From: Hungatella sp. UBA3048 | GTDB lineage: Bacteria > Bacillota > Clostridia > Lachnospirales > Lachnospiraceae | Direction: 5' to 3' | Length of the DNA stretch: 64,000 nt | Assembly: GCA_002367105.1 (NCBI GenBank) | Contig: DFCS01000044.1 | Coordinates: forward strand, 222,831-286,830 | Shown: piece by piece, positions 51,991-60,753 of the stretch | Numbering within the stretch: position 1 is the stretch's first letter | How the letters are laid out: the number at the start of each line of letters is the position of its first letter | Program-made: the position numbers and the translations under genes | Notes under the pieces: model-generated | What the model saw: only the letters and a program-made list of their open reading frames with translations | Databases searched by the model: none | Told to the model about the DNA's origin: nothing

Positions 51991-53055
51991 ATGAAAGGGA
52001 AAGCGACCATTAAAGACGTTGCGGAACTGGCAGGAGTATCTGCGACAACAGTTTCCTACGTGCTGAACCAGAATGAAAAACAGACAATCTCGGAAGAAAC
52101 CAAGGCACGGGTTTATGACGCGGTTAAGCAGCTCAAGTACATCCCCAATTATGCGGCGCGGATTATGAAGAATAATGAGAGCCGCTGTGTGGGAATCGTG
52201 ATAAACCAGAGCCTGGACCACCGCCGCTACGGTACCATTGTTGCGGGAATCCTGGAAGCACTGGAGCTGGAGAATTACTGCGCTATCATTTGTTCCAGGA
52301 GACGCAGAGAGGGGCAATATTCTGGTTACTTAGAAGATTGCTTCCGTCATCATTTGGAGGGGCTGATTTATATCTGTAGCGCCAATATTACTCCTTCAGA
52401 AGAAGAGGTGAAGGTAATAACGGCTAATCAGATCCCCCTTGTGGTATTCGATTCCCAAAACCAGGAAGTCCCATACGAGACAGTCGATATTGATTATTAT
52501 AACGGAGCTGTAAACGTACTGAGGACCATGATCACCCCGGAGATGAAGCGCCTGTTTTATCTGCGCCCCAGCAGAAGGAATAAACGAGAGGAAATTTGTG
52601 AACAGGCGGTGCAGGATGTGATGTCAGAGCATCCGGAAATCACTTGTCAGGTGTTATGCGAAACCTCAAAAGAAGAGTATTGGAGAAATATAGAACATCA
52701 GCAGGGGATTACGGGACTGTATTCAAACAATTATTATGATTTTTTAATAAGGTCAAATGATAAATTTCATAATCTGACGAAACAAGATGGGATTCTTGCC
52801 AGCTGGGCACAATGGTTACCCATAATTTATGATATGACACAGGAATATGGGATTCAGGCAAAGCTGGGAGCTTTTGCGGAATTAAGAGAAGAAGGATGGG
52901 GAAAACAGCAGGTGGTCTATGGCAAATATCATAACTATCAGGTGGGTAAGCTGTGTGTAAAGCTGTTGATGGATGTCATACATGGAGATACGGATGTCCG
53001 GCGAAAGCCGGTTCATAAATTGTTAAACATGGAAATACGGATTTTGAACGGATAA
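51991..53055 (+). CDS. LacI family transcriptional regulator
   Basis: 354 residues, ATG at 51991 after GAGGAGG. N-terminal HTH ATIKDVAELAGVSATTVSYVLNQ (first part) and hinge helix YIPNYAARIMKN; then a periplasmic-binding-like effector domain (~60-340) typical of sugar sensing. A perfect palindromic operator lies just after its gene, in front of the importer (53099-53114), and a near-copy lies at its own promoter. It probably represses the importer-sulfatase-GH3 genes until a sugar ligand is present (inference). Confidence 0.9.
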   Translation: MKGKATIKDVAELAGVSATTVSYVLNQNEKQTISEETKARVYDAVKQLKYIPNYAARIMKNNESRCVGIVINQSLDHRRYGTIVAGILEALELENYCAIICSRRRREGQYSGYLEDCFRHHLEGLIYICSANITPSEEEVKVITANQIPLVVFDSQNQEVPYETVDIDYYNGAVNVLRTMITPEMKRLFYLRPSRRNKREEICEQAVQDVMSEHPEITCQVLCETSKEEYWRNIEHQQGITGLYSNNYYDFLIRSNDKFHNLTKQDGILASWAQWLPIIYDMTQEYGIQAKLGAFAELREEGWGKQQVVYGKYHNYQVGKLCVKLLMDVIHGDTDVRRKPVHKLLNMEIRILNG

Positions 53056-53091
53056 CTGAAAGCAGGAATACGGAAAAATCCACTTCCATTT

Positions 53092-53114
53092 TATAATCAC
53101 TTTAACGTTAAAGT
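53092..53114 (+). promoter_or_regulatory. Promoter -10 and LacI operator of the SBP importer operon
   Basis: TATAAT (53092-53097) directly precedes ACTTTAACGTTAAAGT (53099-53114), a perfect 16-bp palindrome with central CG. No good -35 is seen at 17 nt (TACGGA at 53069-53074), so the promoter may be weak. Repressor bound here would block initiation. Confidence 0.7.
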
Positions 53115-53153
53115 AACAAGAAAAACAAAGCTGAAATTTTGAAGGAGGAAATT

Positions 53154-54797
53154 ATGAGAAAACGGGTAGCAAGAACAATGGCATTGGTCTTAGCAGGGGT
53201 TTTGTCAACGGGGCTGCTTTCTGGATGCGGCACGAAAGCTTCTGAAGAGAAAACAACAACAGCGGCAACAGCGGCAACAACTTCTACTGATACAACTAAG
53301 GCTGCAGCCGGTGGAGAGAACGGGCTGCATAATTTAAGCGATGGAGTTTTGGACATCGGTACAACCATTAACTGGGATACACTGACCCCGCTGCGCTCCA
53401 ACATCGGCAATAACAGTCCTTATGCATCGGTTGCCTATGAAACTCTGGCAAAATTAACTGAAAAGAAGGAATATGCCAAGATTGTGGCAAAATCCTGGGA
53501 AGTACAGGAAGACGGCAAGACCTTTGATGTGGAGATTTATGATTATGTTAAGGATTCTGCCGGCAATGCTATTACAGCAAGCGATATTGTATGGATGATA
53601 AAACTTCAGCAGGAGGCGGCTTTAAAACCTGCATTTGCGATGGTGGATAGCGTAGAGCAAACCGGGGATTACACCTTTCAGGTAAAAATGAAAGAAGATA
53701 TGGTAGGCGCTTTTGAAGCGGTTCTCACCAACACCTTTGTAGTTTCCCAGGCAGCATATGAAGGAAGCAAGGATCAATTCGCCACTGAAATTATTTCCAC
53801 ATCTCCATATAAGCTGACAAAGTTTGTATCCGGTTCTGAGATTTCCTTTGAGAAGCGGGATGATTACTGGCAGAAGCCGGAACTGGTAGATCCGTCATGT
53901 GCCGCAAATGTGGATAAGCTGTCCTACCATATCATCTTGGAAGCATCACAGGCAGGAATCGCACTGGAGACCGGTACTATTGACGCATTTGTAATGCTGG
54001 ACCAGAATACGGCATCTCAGTTTGCCGAAAATCAAAAATTCAACATGGAATCAAATACCTATATCAATGGTTACCAGCTTTTCTTCTCAGGCAGTGATAA
54101 CCGCCAAATTGCAACCGATGTTAATCTTCGCAAGGCAATCTGTTATGCTATTGATACCGACGGACTCATCAAGGGAGTATTCGCCGGTTATGGAAAGAGC
54201 ATGCACGATCCTATTTCAGACAGCAGCTTGGGCTGGCTGGAGAAGTGGAAAGAAGAAGACTATTACCCCTATGATGCTGAAATGGCAAAGGAATATCTGG
54301 CAAAATCTAATTACAAGGGCGAAGAACTGGTGCTGCTTGCCACTTCCAGCAGTACGATGCAGCGAATCAGCCAGATGATCCAAGGGTATCTGCTTCAGGC
54401 CGGCATTACCGTAAAGCTGAACCTTGTAGACCAGGCGCTGTATACGGCTACCCGTCTGGATGGAAGTCAGTATGATATGACCATTAACACCGTGGGCGGC
54501 GAAACACTGCCGGATCACTGGTCCATCCGCTATGATTATCAGGCATATAAGACAGGCGATGCCACCTCACGCCACGATGAAAAGCTGGGCGAGCTGCTAT
54601 ATAAGACCTGGACCCAGGCCGGATTTACTGAGGAAAACATTGATGCCGTTCATCAATATCTGAAGGAGAATATGTATGCATACGGCATGGTACAGCCGGA
54701 GAATATTGATATTTGGCGTTCGGATATTGGTCTGACTAAGGTCGTACATACGAATAAGGGAAGCGTGGATTTCACCGCCAGTACTTTTAACGAGTAA
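53154..54797 (+). CDS. SBP_bac_5-family extracellular solute-binding lipoprotein
   Basis: 547 residues from the ATG at 53154, with AAGGAGG. Signal peptide and lipobox LSGC (C26) followed by a Thr/Ala-rich linker (~27-50). The family 5 binding fold is indicated by LTPLRSNIGN, the YETLAKLTEKKEYAKIVAKSWEVQEDGKTFDVEIYDYVKDSAG region (landmarks only, first part), and LRKAICYAIDTDGLIKGVFAGYG. The family was named for dipeptides, but many members bind oligosaccharides. The LacI regulator, sulfatases and GH3 next to it argue for a sugar ligand here. The gene is followed by a hairpin without a T-run. Confidence 0.88.
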   Translation: MRKRVARTMALVLAGVLSTGLLSGCGTKASEEKTTTAATAATTSTDTTKAAAGGENGLHNLSDGVLDIGTTINWDTLTPLRSNIGNNSPYASVAYETLAKLTEKKEYAKIVAKSWEVQEDGKTFDVEIYDYVKDSAGNAITASDIVWMIKLQQEAALKPAFAMVDSVEQTGDYTFQVKMKEDMVGAFEAVLTNTFVVSQAAYEGSKDQFATEIISTSPYKLTKFVSGSEISFEKRDDYWQKPELVDPSCAANVDKLSYHIILEASQAGIALETGTIDAFVMLDQNTASQFAENQKFNMESNTYINGYQLFFSGSDNRQIATDVNLRKAICYAIDTDGLIKGVFAGYGKSMHDPISDSSLGWLEKWKEEDYYPYDAEMAKEYLAKSNYKGEELVLLATSSSTMQRISQMIQGYLLQAGITVKLNLVDQALYTATRLDGSQYDMTINTVGGETLPDHWSIRYDYQAYKTGDATSRHDEKLGELLYKTWTQAGFTEENIDAVHQYLKENMYAYGMVQPENIDIWRSDIGLTKVVHTNKGSVDFTASTFNE

Positions 54798-54819
54798 GGA
54801 CAACTGGTAACAACAAAAT

Positions 54820-54845
54820 GACAGCCTGGCCAAGTCCGGGCTGTC
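54820..54845 (+). other. Intercistronic hairpin after the solute-binding protein gene
   Basis: GACAGCC (54820-54826) pairs with GGCTGTC (54839-54845), with inner GG/CC pairing. No U-tract follows, so it is more likely an mRNA-stabilising hairpin that keeps binding protein in excess than a terminator. Confidence 0.5.
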
Positions 54846-54866
54846 CTCTAAAGGAGTAGAAACGTT

Positions 54867-55829
54867 ATGGCAAGATATGTGATCAAGCGGCTGCTATGGA
54901 TGATTCCCATTGTGCTGGGAGTTGCGATTCTCGTGTTCACACTGATGACCTTCTGTCCCGGCGATCCGGCAGAGATCATCCTGGGAAGCACCGCAACAGA
55001 ACAAAATCTGGATGCACTGCGGCAGGAGCTGGGCTTAGACAAACCGTTCCTGATCCGTCTGGGAACCTTTTTAAGTGATACCTTTATCCATTTTGACCTG
55101 GGTAAATCCTGGGCAACCGGTGCCGACATCAGTGCTTCTATTGCGGAGCGGATGCCGCGGACGTTATTGTTATCCATCGTGATGATGATGATCTCGTTTG
55201 GGGTGGGTGTCCCCTTAGGGATTGTGGCAGCAGTCAACCAGAACAAGTGGCAGGATAACCTCTGCATGTCGCTGGCGCTGATTGGAATCTCAATTCCAAA
55301 CTTCTGGCTCGCCCTGCTTTTGGTACTGCTGTTTTCCGTTAAGCTTGGTATTTTGCCGGCAATGGGCATTGGCGGGCTCCAGTATTATATTTTGCCTGCA
55401 CTTGCCGGTTGCACTGGCGGAATTGCGGCAAGCGCCCGCCAGACCCGTTCCAGTATGCTGGACGTGATTCGTGCCGACTATATCACCACCGCACGTGCCA
55501 AGGGTGTGCCGGAACGTCAGGTAATCATCAAGCATGCCCTCAAAAACGGCATGATCCCAATTATCACCGTAATGGGAACCCATTTTGGAAAGATGCTGGG
55601 AGGAACCATGATCATTGAAACTATTTTCAGTATTCCCGGCATGGGACAGCTGATTATCAATGCCGTCAATGGGCGTGATTACCAGGTGGTGCAGGTTGGT
55701 TCTGTATTCCTGGCGATTGCTTTCAGCTTTTGTATGCTGGCGGTTGATCTGATGTACGCGGCGGTTGACCCCCGTATTAAGGCTAAATATTCCGCAAAGG
55801 GCAGAAGGAAGGTGAGGAAAAATGGCTGA
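54867..55829 (+). CDS. DppB/OppB-type ABC transporter permease
   Basis: 320 residues, about six membrane helices, starting MARYVIKRLLWMIPIVLGVAILVF. Landmarks: FCPGDPAEIILG (extracytoplasmic loop with the family Asp), the EAA-type loop YITTARAKGVPERQVIIKHALKN and the C-terminal AVDLMYAAVDPRIKAK. It pairs with the DppC-like gene, which it overlaps by eight bases. The substrate is probably an oligosaccharide (context). Confidence 0.92.
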   Translation: MARYVIKRLLWMIPIVLGVAILVFTLMTFCPGDPAEIILGSTATEQNLDALRQELGLDKPFLIRLGTFLSDTFIHFDLGKSWATGADISASIAERMPRTLLLSIVMMMISFGVGVPLGIVAAVNQNKWQDNLCMSLALIGISIPNFWLALLLVLLFSVKLGILPAMGIGGLQYYILPALAGCTGGIAASARQTRSSMLDVIRADYITTARAKGVPERQVIIKHALKNGMIPIITVMGTHFGKMLGGTMIIETIFSIPGMGQLIINAVNGRDYQVVQVGSVFLAIAFSFCMLAVDLMYAAVDPRIKAKYSAKGRRKVRKNG

Positions 55830-56661
55830 GTTCAAACGTATTTTAAAGCAAATGCGCAAAAACAATCTGGCGATGCTGGGGCTGATTATCTTCCTGCTTG
55901 AGCTGGTAGTGGTGATTGCGGCGCCGTTAATTATTCCGTATGATTATTCGGCTATGGATATTATGGCGATTCAACAGGGCCCCTCCATGCAGCACTTTTT
56001 CGGAACTGATGAACTGGGGCGCGATATCTTCAGCCGTATTCTCTATGGCGGGCGCTACTCCATCACGATGGGACTGCTTTCCGTAGCCATCAGCACCACC
56101 GTAGGAATGGCTATCGGCGCTGTGGCAGGGTACTTTGGAGGACAGGTGGATAATATCATCATGCGGGTTTTGGATGTAATCCAGTCTCTGCCGGCGATGT
56201 TGCTTACCATCGTGATCTCAGCTGCTCTGGGTTCCGGTTATTTCAACACCATTCTGGCACTTTCTGTAAACGGCCTGCCTGCGGCTGCCCGGATGCTGCG
56301 GGCACAGATGATGAAAGTCCGCGACAGCGAGTTCATTGAAGCCGCAGTCTCCATTAACTGCAGCCGCTTTCGAATTATTGTCAACCATCTGATTCCGAAT
56401 TCGTTATCGGCAAATATTGTCCAGGCAACCATGGCTGTTGCAAATATGATTGTTATGGCAGCCGGCTTAAGCTTCATCGGTCTGGGCGTGCAGCCGCCGA
56501 TTCCGGAGTGGGGGGCAATGTTATCTGGAGCCCGTCAGTTCATTCGTCAGTGTCCGCACATGGTAATTGCTCCCGGAATGGCAATCGCAATCACTATCCT
56601 TACCTTAAACCTAATGGGCGATGGACTGCGTGATGCTTTGGATCCGAAGCTGAAACGTTAA
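55822..56661 (+). CDS. DppC/OppC-type ABC transporter permease
   Basis: 279 residues, polytopic. N-terminal helix LAMLGLIIFLLELVVVIAAPLIIPYD, HFFGTDELGRDIFSRILYGGRYSI (family landmark; first part), EAA loop EAAVSINCSRFRIIVNHLIPN, and the end LMGDGLRDALDPKLKR. Forms the heterodimeric channel with the DppB-like gene. The short N-terminus places it with the smaller DppC branch. Confidence 0.92.
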   Translation: MAEFKRILKQMRKNNLAMLGLIIFLLELVVVIAAPLIIPYDYSAMDIMAIQQGPSMQHFFGTDELGRDIFSRILYGGRYSITMGLLSVAISTTVGMAIGAVAGYFGGQVDNIIMRVLDVIQSLPAMLLTIVISAALGSGYFNTILALSVNGLPAAARMLRAQMMKVRDSEFIEAAVSINCSRFRIIVNHLIPNSLSANIVQATMAVANMIVMAAGLSFIGLGVQPPIPEWGAMLSGARQFIRQCPHMVIAPGMAIAITILTLNLMGDGLRDALDPKLKR

Positions 56662-56681
56662 AGGAAGGGAGAGCGAAAAAC

Positions 56682-57686
56682 ATGGAAGAACAGAACAAAA
56701 CAGGCACGCCCTTTTTAGAGGTGTGTGACCTGGTGGTAGAATATATGTCAAATGATCAGGTGGTTCATGCAGTCAACGGTGTTTCTCTGAAGCTGGAGCG
56801 AGGCAGAACCTTAGGGCTGGTAGGCGAGACAGGCGCCGGCAAGACCACCATTGCAAAATCAATCCTTCGCATCCTCCCGGATGTGGGGGCAAGAGTGGCA
56901 GGCGGAAAGGTGGTGCTTGATGGCACGGATCTGTTTGCGATCTCGGAGTCGGAGATGCGCAAAGTCCGCGGCAACAATATCTCAATGATTTTCCAAGACC
57001 CTATGACGGCGTTAAACCCGGTACAGCGTGTTGGGGATCAGATTACAGAAGTAGTGCAGCTGCACAATAAAGGAATAAAAGAAGAATTCCAGCAGCGTGC
57101 CAAGGAAATGCTGGAGATGGTAGGAATCCCTGCGGATCGTTATCATGAATACCCCCATCAGTTTTCCGGCGGTATGAAGCAGAGGGTGGTCATTGCCATG
57201 GCACTTGCCTGCAACCCGGACCTGCTGCTTGCTGATGAACCTACCACCGCCCTGGACGTAACCATTCAGGCTCAGGTGCTGGATCTGATTGCCGAGCTGA
57301 GGGAACGCTACAATACCGCAATGCTGCTGATTACCCATGATATGGGCGCGGTAGCACAGACCTGTGACGATGTGGCGGTGATCTATGCCGGGAACATCAT
57401 TGAATACGGCAGTAAGATGCAGATCTTTGATCACCCATCACATCCCTATACGATTGGCCTGTTTGGCGCTATTCCCAGTATGAGCGAAGATGAAGAGTGG
57501 CTGCACCCCATCGACGGGCTGCCGCCGAATCCTGCAGATCTGCCTCAGGGCTGCGCATTCCATCCGCGCTGCACTTATGCTACGGAGGAATGCCGTAAAA
57601 ATCCTATCACCATGTACACTACGGCGGACGGGCATCAGTGCCGCTGCTGCCGCCTGGAATCAATTGCGAAGCAGGAGGAGAGCTGA
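56682..57686 (+). CDS. DppD/OppD-type ABC transporter ATPase
   Basis: 334 residues. Walker A GETGAGKT at about 48-55, signature FSGGMKQRVVIAMAL, Walker B LLLADEPTTALDVT, H-loop ITHDM, and the C-terminal oligopeptide/dipeptide extension with the Cys-rich cluster CAFHPRCTYATEEC, which binds an iron-sulfur cluster in some family members. ATPase partner of the following gene, with which it shares the TGATG overlap. Confidence 0.93.
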   Translation: MEEQNKTGTPFLEVCDLVVEYMSNDQVVHAVNGVSLKLERGRTLGLVGETGAGKTTIAKSILRILPDVGARVAGGKVVLDGTDLFAISESEMRKVRGNNISMIFQDPMTALNPVQRVGDQITEVVQLHNKGIKEEFQQRAKEMLEMVGIPADRYHEYPHQFSGGMKQRVVIAMALACNPDLLLADEPTTALDVTIQAQVLDLIAELRERYNTAMLLITHDMGAVAQTCDDVAVIYAGNIIEYGSKMQIFDHPSHPYTIGLFGAIPSMSEDEEWLHPIDGLPPNPADLPQGCAFHPRCTYATEECRKNPITMYTTADGHQCRCCRLESIAKQEES

Positions 57687-58636
57687 TGGAACCGATTATT
57701 GAAGTAAAAGGGTTAAAAAAATATTTCCAGACCCAGCGCGGGCTTTTGCATGCCGTGGACGATGTGACCCTCTCGATTGAGCGCGGCAAGACCCTGGGCG
57801 TTGTGGGCGAGTCTGGATGTGGAAAATCAACGCTGGGGCGCACCATCATACACTTGCTGGAGAGCACCAGCGGGCAGATCCTGCTGGAAGGCCGTGATAT
57901 TACCCACGTAAAAGACAAGGAGCTCCGCGCAGTACGGGAGCGGATGCAGATTATCTTTCAGGACCCGTATTCTTCGCTGGATCCCCGAAAATCCGTGGAT
58001 GCCACCATCCGGGAACCGCTGATAGTATCCAAGCGCTATAAAAAGAGTGAAATTGATGATGTTACCAGAGAATTAATGGATTTTGTAGGCATTGATGAAC
58101 GCCTGAGAAACTCATATCCCCATGAGCTGGACGGAGGACGCCGCCAGAGGGTCGGCATTGCCCGGGCACTTGCCTTAAATCCGGATTTTGTAGTCTGTGA
58201 TGAGCCGGTGTCGGCTCTGGATGTTTCGATTCAGGCACAGGTGCTGAATCTGCTTAAGAAGCTGCAGCAGCAAAAGGGACTTACATACATGTTTGTGACC
58301 CATGATATGTCCGTGGTTCGTCATATATCGGATGATATCTGCGTGATGTATCTGGGGCAGATGGTTGAAAAATGTCCGTCAAAGGAGCTGTTTAAGAATC
58401 CGCTGCACCCATATACCAAGGCACTTTTATCAGCAATTCCGTCCGTGGATATCCATCATCCCATGAAGCGGGAGATCCTGCGCGGGGAAATTACCTCGCC
58501 GGTGGATCCCAAGCCGGGCTGCCGGTTTGCATCCCGATGCCGGTTTGTAACCGAAGCATGCCGCCAGCCGCAGAAGCAAGTGGAGGCATCGCCGGGGCAT
58601 TTTGTTACCTGCTGCCGGTTAAACGAGATTGTATAA
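57686..58636 (+). CDS. DppF/OppF-type ABC transporter ATPase
   Basis: 316 residues from the ATG at 57686 (TGATG overlap with the previous stop, AGGAGGAG at 57673-57680). Walker A GESGCGKST at 41-49, Walker B FVVCDEPVSALDV, H-loop VTHDM. The signature reads ELDGGRRQRVGIARAL rather than LSGGQRQR: the Ser is replaced by Asp. The C-terminal extension has CRFASRCRFVTEAC. It forms an asymmetric heterodimer with DppD. An ORF reading from 57638 overlaps the previous gene and is rejected. Confidence 0.93.
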   Translation: MEPIIEVKGLKKYFQTQRGLLHAVDDVTLSIERGKTLGVVGESGCGKSTLGRTIIHLLESTSGQILLEGRDITHVKDKELRAVRERMQIIFQDPYSSLDPRKSVDATIREPLIVSKRYKKSEIDDVTRELMDFVGIDERLRNSYPHELDGGRRQRVGIARALALNPDFVVCDEPVSALDVSIQAQVLNLLKKLQQQKGLTYMFVTHDMSVVRHISDDICVMYLGQMVEKCPSKELFKNPLHPYTKALLSAIPSVDIHHPMKREILRGEITSPVDPKPGCRFASRCRFVTEACRQPQKQVEASPGHFVTCCRLNEIV

Positions 58637-58651
58637 GGGAGACTTATTAAG

Positions 58652-60118
58652 ATGAAGGATATTTTGGTATTTATTTCTGACCAGCATGCCTGGCTGCAGC
58701 AAAGTTATGCAGGTGATGCGCTGGTGCGCACGCCTAATTTGGACCGGCTTGCCGCCGAAGGTACGGTGATGCAGAACAACTGCACCTCCTATCCGTTGTG
58801 TGTTCCGGCACGGATGTCCATGATGAGCGGACAGTTATCCAGCCGATGCGGGGTAATGAACAACATGACGGCCCTGGATTCCAACCGCGTCACCTTTGCC
58901 CACTGTCTGAATGCCGGTGGGTATGAGACTGTGCTGTGCGGGCGCATGCATTTTGTGGGCCCGGATCAGCGCCATGGGTTTGAAAAGCGGATTGCAGGGG
59001 AACAGACCCCTATTTATCATAACCGCCCCAATGAAGCGTTTGCCAGGGAACGGGGGGTTCATAATTTTACCCCGCAGGGCTCCCTTGCCTGCCTCAGTGC
59101 CATCGGAGGAGGCAACTCTCCTACGTTGGAGTATGACCGTTATGTAACAGACCGTGCGGTTGCCTATCTTGAGGAATCTCACTCAAAACCGCAGTTTCTG
59201 TGTGTGGGCACCTATGGCCCGCATCATCCCTTTGTGGCTCCCAGAGAGCTATATGAATATTATTTAGACAAGGTGGATGTGCCGGAGGAAAGCTTTTCTT
59301 ATCCGGAACACCCGGCAATAGCCGGAAGCCTTGTCAGGGAAACCGATCCGGAGGTAGTACGGGCTGTCCGGGCGGCTTATTATGGGATGGTGGAGTTTGA
59401 GGATCAGCAGATCGGCAAGGTCTATGATGCTTTCCAGACATACTTAAAACGGACCGGCCACGAGGGCGTATTTGTCTATATCTCGGATCACGGAGAACAT
59501 GCCGGATACCGTGGATATTATGGCAAGAGCACCTTCTATGAGCAGTCTGTCCATACACCAATGATCTTTGTGGGGGCAGGAATTGCAAAGGGACGTGAGC
59601 TTCATGGTGCCACCTCGCTGATGGATCTTGGACCCACGCTTTGTGAGATCACCGGGACCATACAGCCGCCACGGGCCGACGGCATCAGTCTGTGCCCGCA
59701 GCTGGGCGGCGGTGCAGACAACGTAGAGCGTATGGTGATCAGTGAGCTGGGCGGGAGTTTTCATTGCCAGGGACCGCAAAAGGGGAAATTCTATTACGGA
59801 CAGATGGTGAAATATCGTTCTTATAAGCTGATCCATTTTGACGGGTATGATGAAGATGATGTGCTTTATGATCTGGCGAAGGATCCCAAGGAGTCCGTAA
59901 ATGTGATTGCAGAGTATCCGGAGTTGGCTGCAGATATGCGGGCATATCTGCAGGTACAATGTGCGCCGGGAGAGCAGATCATAAGCCATGCCCAGGAGCA
60001 GCAGGAAAATCTGCAGGTACTGGTGAAGTGCAATTTTGATGACGAATTCGAACGCTGGCACGCGCCGGAGTGTGCGCGCCATTATCCGGATCCCATGATG
60101 AAGTCCAAGCTGGTGTAA
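58652..60118 (+). CDS. Cytoplasmic sulfatase (C-type, CVPAR)
   Basis: 488 residues. The formylglycine motif is C50-V-P-A-R in SYPLCVPARMSMMSGQLSSR. N-terminal metal motif ISDQHAW, and ISDHGEHAGYRGYYGKSTFYEQS for the second metal and substrate site. No signal peptide, so it is cytosolic, matching import of intact sulfated sugar by the upstream ABC system. Of the other three sulfatases it most resembles the one at 46032 (shared SDQH, LCVP.R, SDHGE and overall order). The ATG at 58652 follows AAGGGAGA; 16 bp after the ATPase gene. Confidence 0.88.
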   Translation: MKDILVFISDQHAWLQQSYAGDALVRTPNLDRLAAEGTVMQNNCTSYPLCVPARMSMMSGQLSSRCGVMNNMTALDSNRVTFAHCLNAGGYETVLCGRMHFVGPDQRHGFEKRIAGEQTPIYHNRPNEAFARERGVHNFTPQGSLACLSAIGGGNSPTLEYDRYVTDRAVAYLEESHSKPQFLCVGTYGPHHPFVAPRELYEYYLDKVDVPEESFSYPEHPAIAGSLVRETDPEVVRAVRAAYYGMVEFEDQQIGKVYDAFQTYLKRTGHEGVFVYISDHGEHAGYRGYYGKSTFYEQSVHTPMIFVGAGIAKGRELHGATSLMDLGPTLCEITGTIQPPRADGISLCPQLGGGADNVERMVISELGGSFHCQGPQKGKFYYGQMVKYRSYKLIHFDGYDEDDVLYDLAKDPKESVNVIAEYPELAADMRAYLQVQCAPGEQIISHAQEQQENLQVLVKCNFDDEFERWHAPECARHYPDPMMKSKLV

Positions 60119-60123
60119 GCGGA

Positions 60124-60612
60124 CTATACGGTAATGTCACCGGCGTTAAAGGTTTCCACCGGGCGGTCCCACAGCGGTGCGATGAAATCCATGCGCTGGC
60201 TGTCGTAGGTAAGATAGATACCATGTTTGGGCGGCCAATTGAGCATCATCTCAAAACGGTCGTCCTCCGTCATGGATCTTTCAGAAAAGTAGATGTAAAG
60301 GGTGCCGGTCTTATTGGGATTGTTACGGTGGAACAGGTTGCTTCCTGCCACACCCACTTCCCGGATTTGCTCCCTGCGCAGTCTGCCAACGCATCTGCCC
60401 GCAATAGTACGTCGCACTTCATCCGGACCAATATGGACCACAGAGCCGTAAAGAACGGCCAGCGCCGCAAATACAATTCCAATTACTGCAAAGATCACCG
60501 CAGAACCAGGACGCTGCACAGGAACCATACAGCATGCAAGGACCAGCAATAAGACGCTGGTGCCACTGCAGATTATGCATTTTCCGGGATCTACAATATA
60601 ATGACGTTCCAT
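60124..60612 (-). CDS. Small membrane protein of unknown function, antisense between two sulfatases
   Basis: 162 residues on the minus strand, ATG at 60612 with AGAGG upstream. Two adjacent hydrophobic helices (~16-30 and ~36-58) near the N-terminus are followed by a soluble domain (~60-162) with IGPDEVRRTIAGRCVGRLRREQIREVGVAG and a C-terminal aromatic-rich stretch; the layout resembles bacterial PH-domain-like membrane proteins, but I do not recognise a family with confidence. It has its own promoter (60651-60679). Only five bases separate its 3' end from the sulfatase stop at 60118. Confidence 0.7.
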   Translation of the reverse strand: MERHYIVDPGKCIICSGTSVLLLVLACCMVPVQRPGSAVIFAVIGIVFAALAVLYGSVVHIGPDEVRRTIAGRCVGRLRREQIREVGVAGSNLFHRNNPNKTGTLYIYFSERSMTEDDRFEMMLNWPPKHGIYLTYDSQRMDFIAPLWDRPVETFNAGDITV

Positions 60613-60650
60613 ATGCAAAAACCTCTTTTCATGTAAATTTAATTACCTGC

Positions 60651-60679
60651 ATTATAATGGAAAATCATGCGGTGTGCAA
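60651..60679 (-). promoter_or_regulatory. Minus-strand promoter of the small membrane protein gene
   Basis: On the minus strand TTGCAC (60679-60674), 17-nt spacer, perfect TATAAT (60656-60651). It gives a leader of about 30-35 nt before the ATG at 60612. Confidence 0.7.
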
Positions 60680-60753
60680 GAAAAATGAACAGGCTCTGTC
60701 CCCGGGGATGTTTCCCCACCAGACTGTAACAAGATAAAGGAGAACAAAAAAAC

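Noticed and set aside
54820..54845. Terminator after the solute-binding protein gene
   Set aside because: The hairpin has no U-tract, so it is recorded as an intercistronic hairpin only.
60070..60552. 160-codon plus-strand ORF across the minus-strand membrane protein gene
   Set aside because: It has no SD, no recognisable domain and overlaps both a sulfatase and the promoter-bearing minus-strand gene; it is an antisense shadow.
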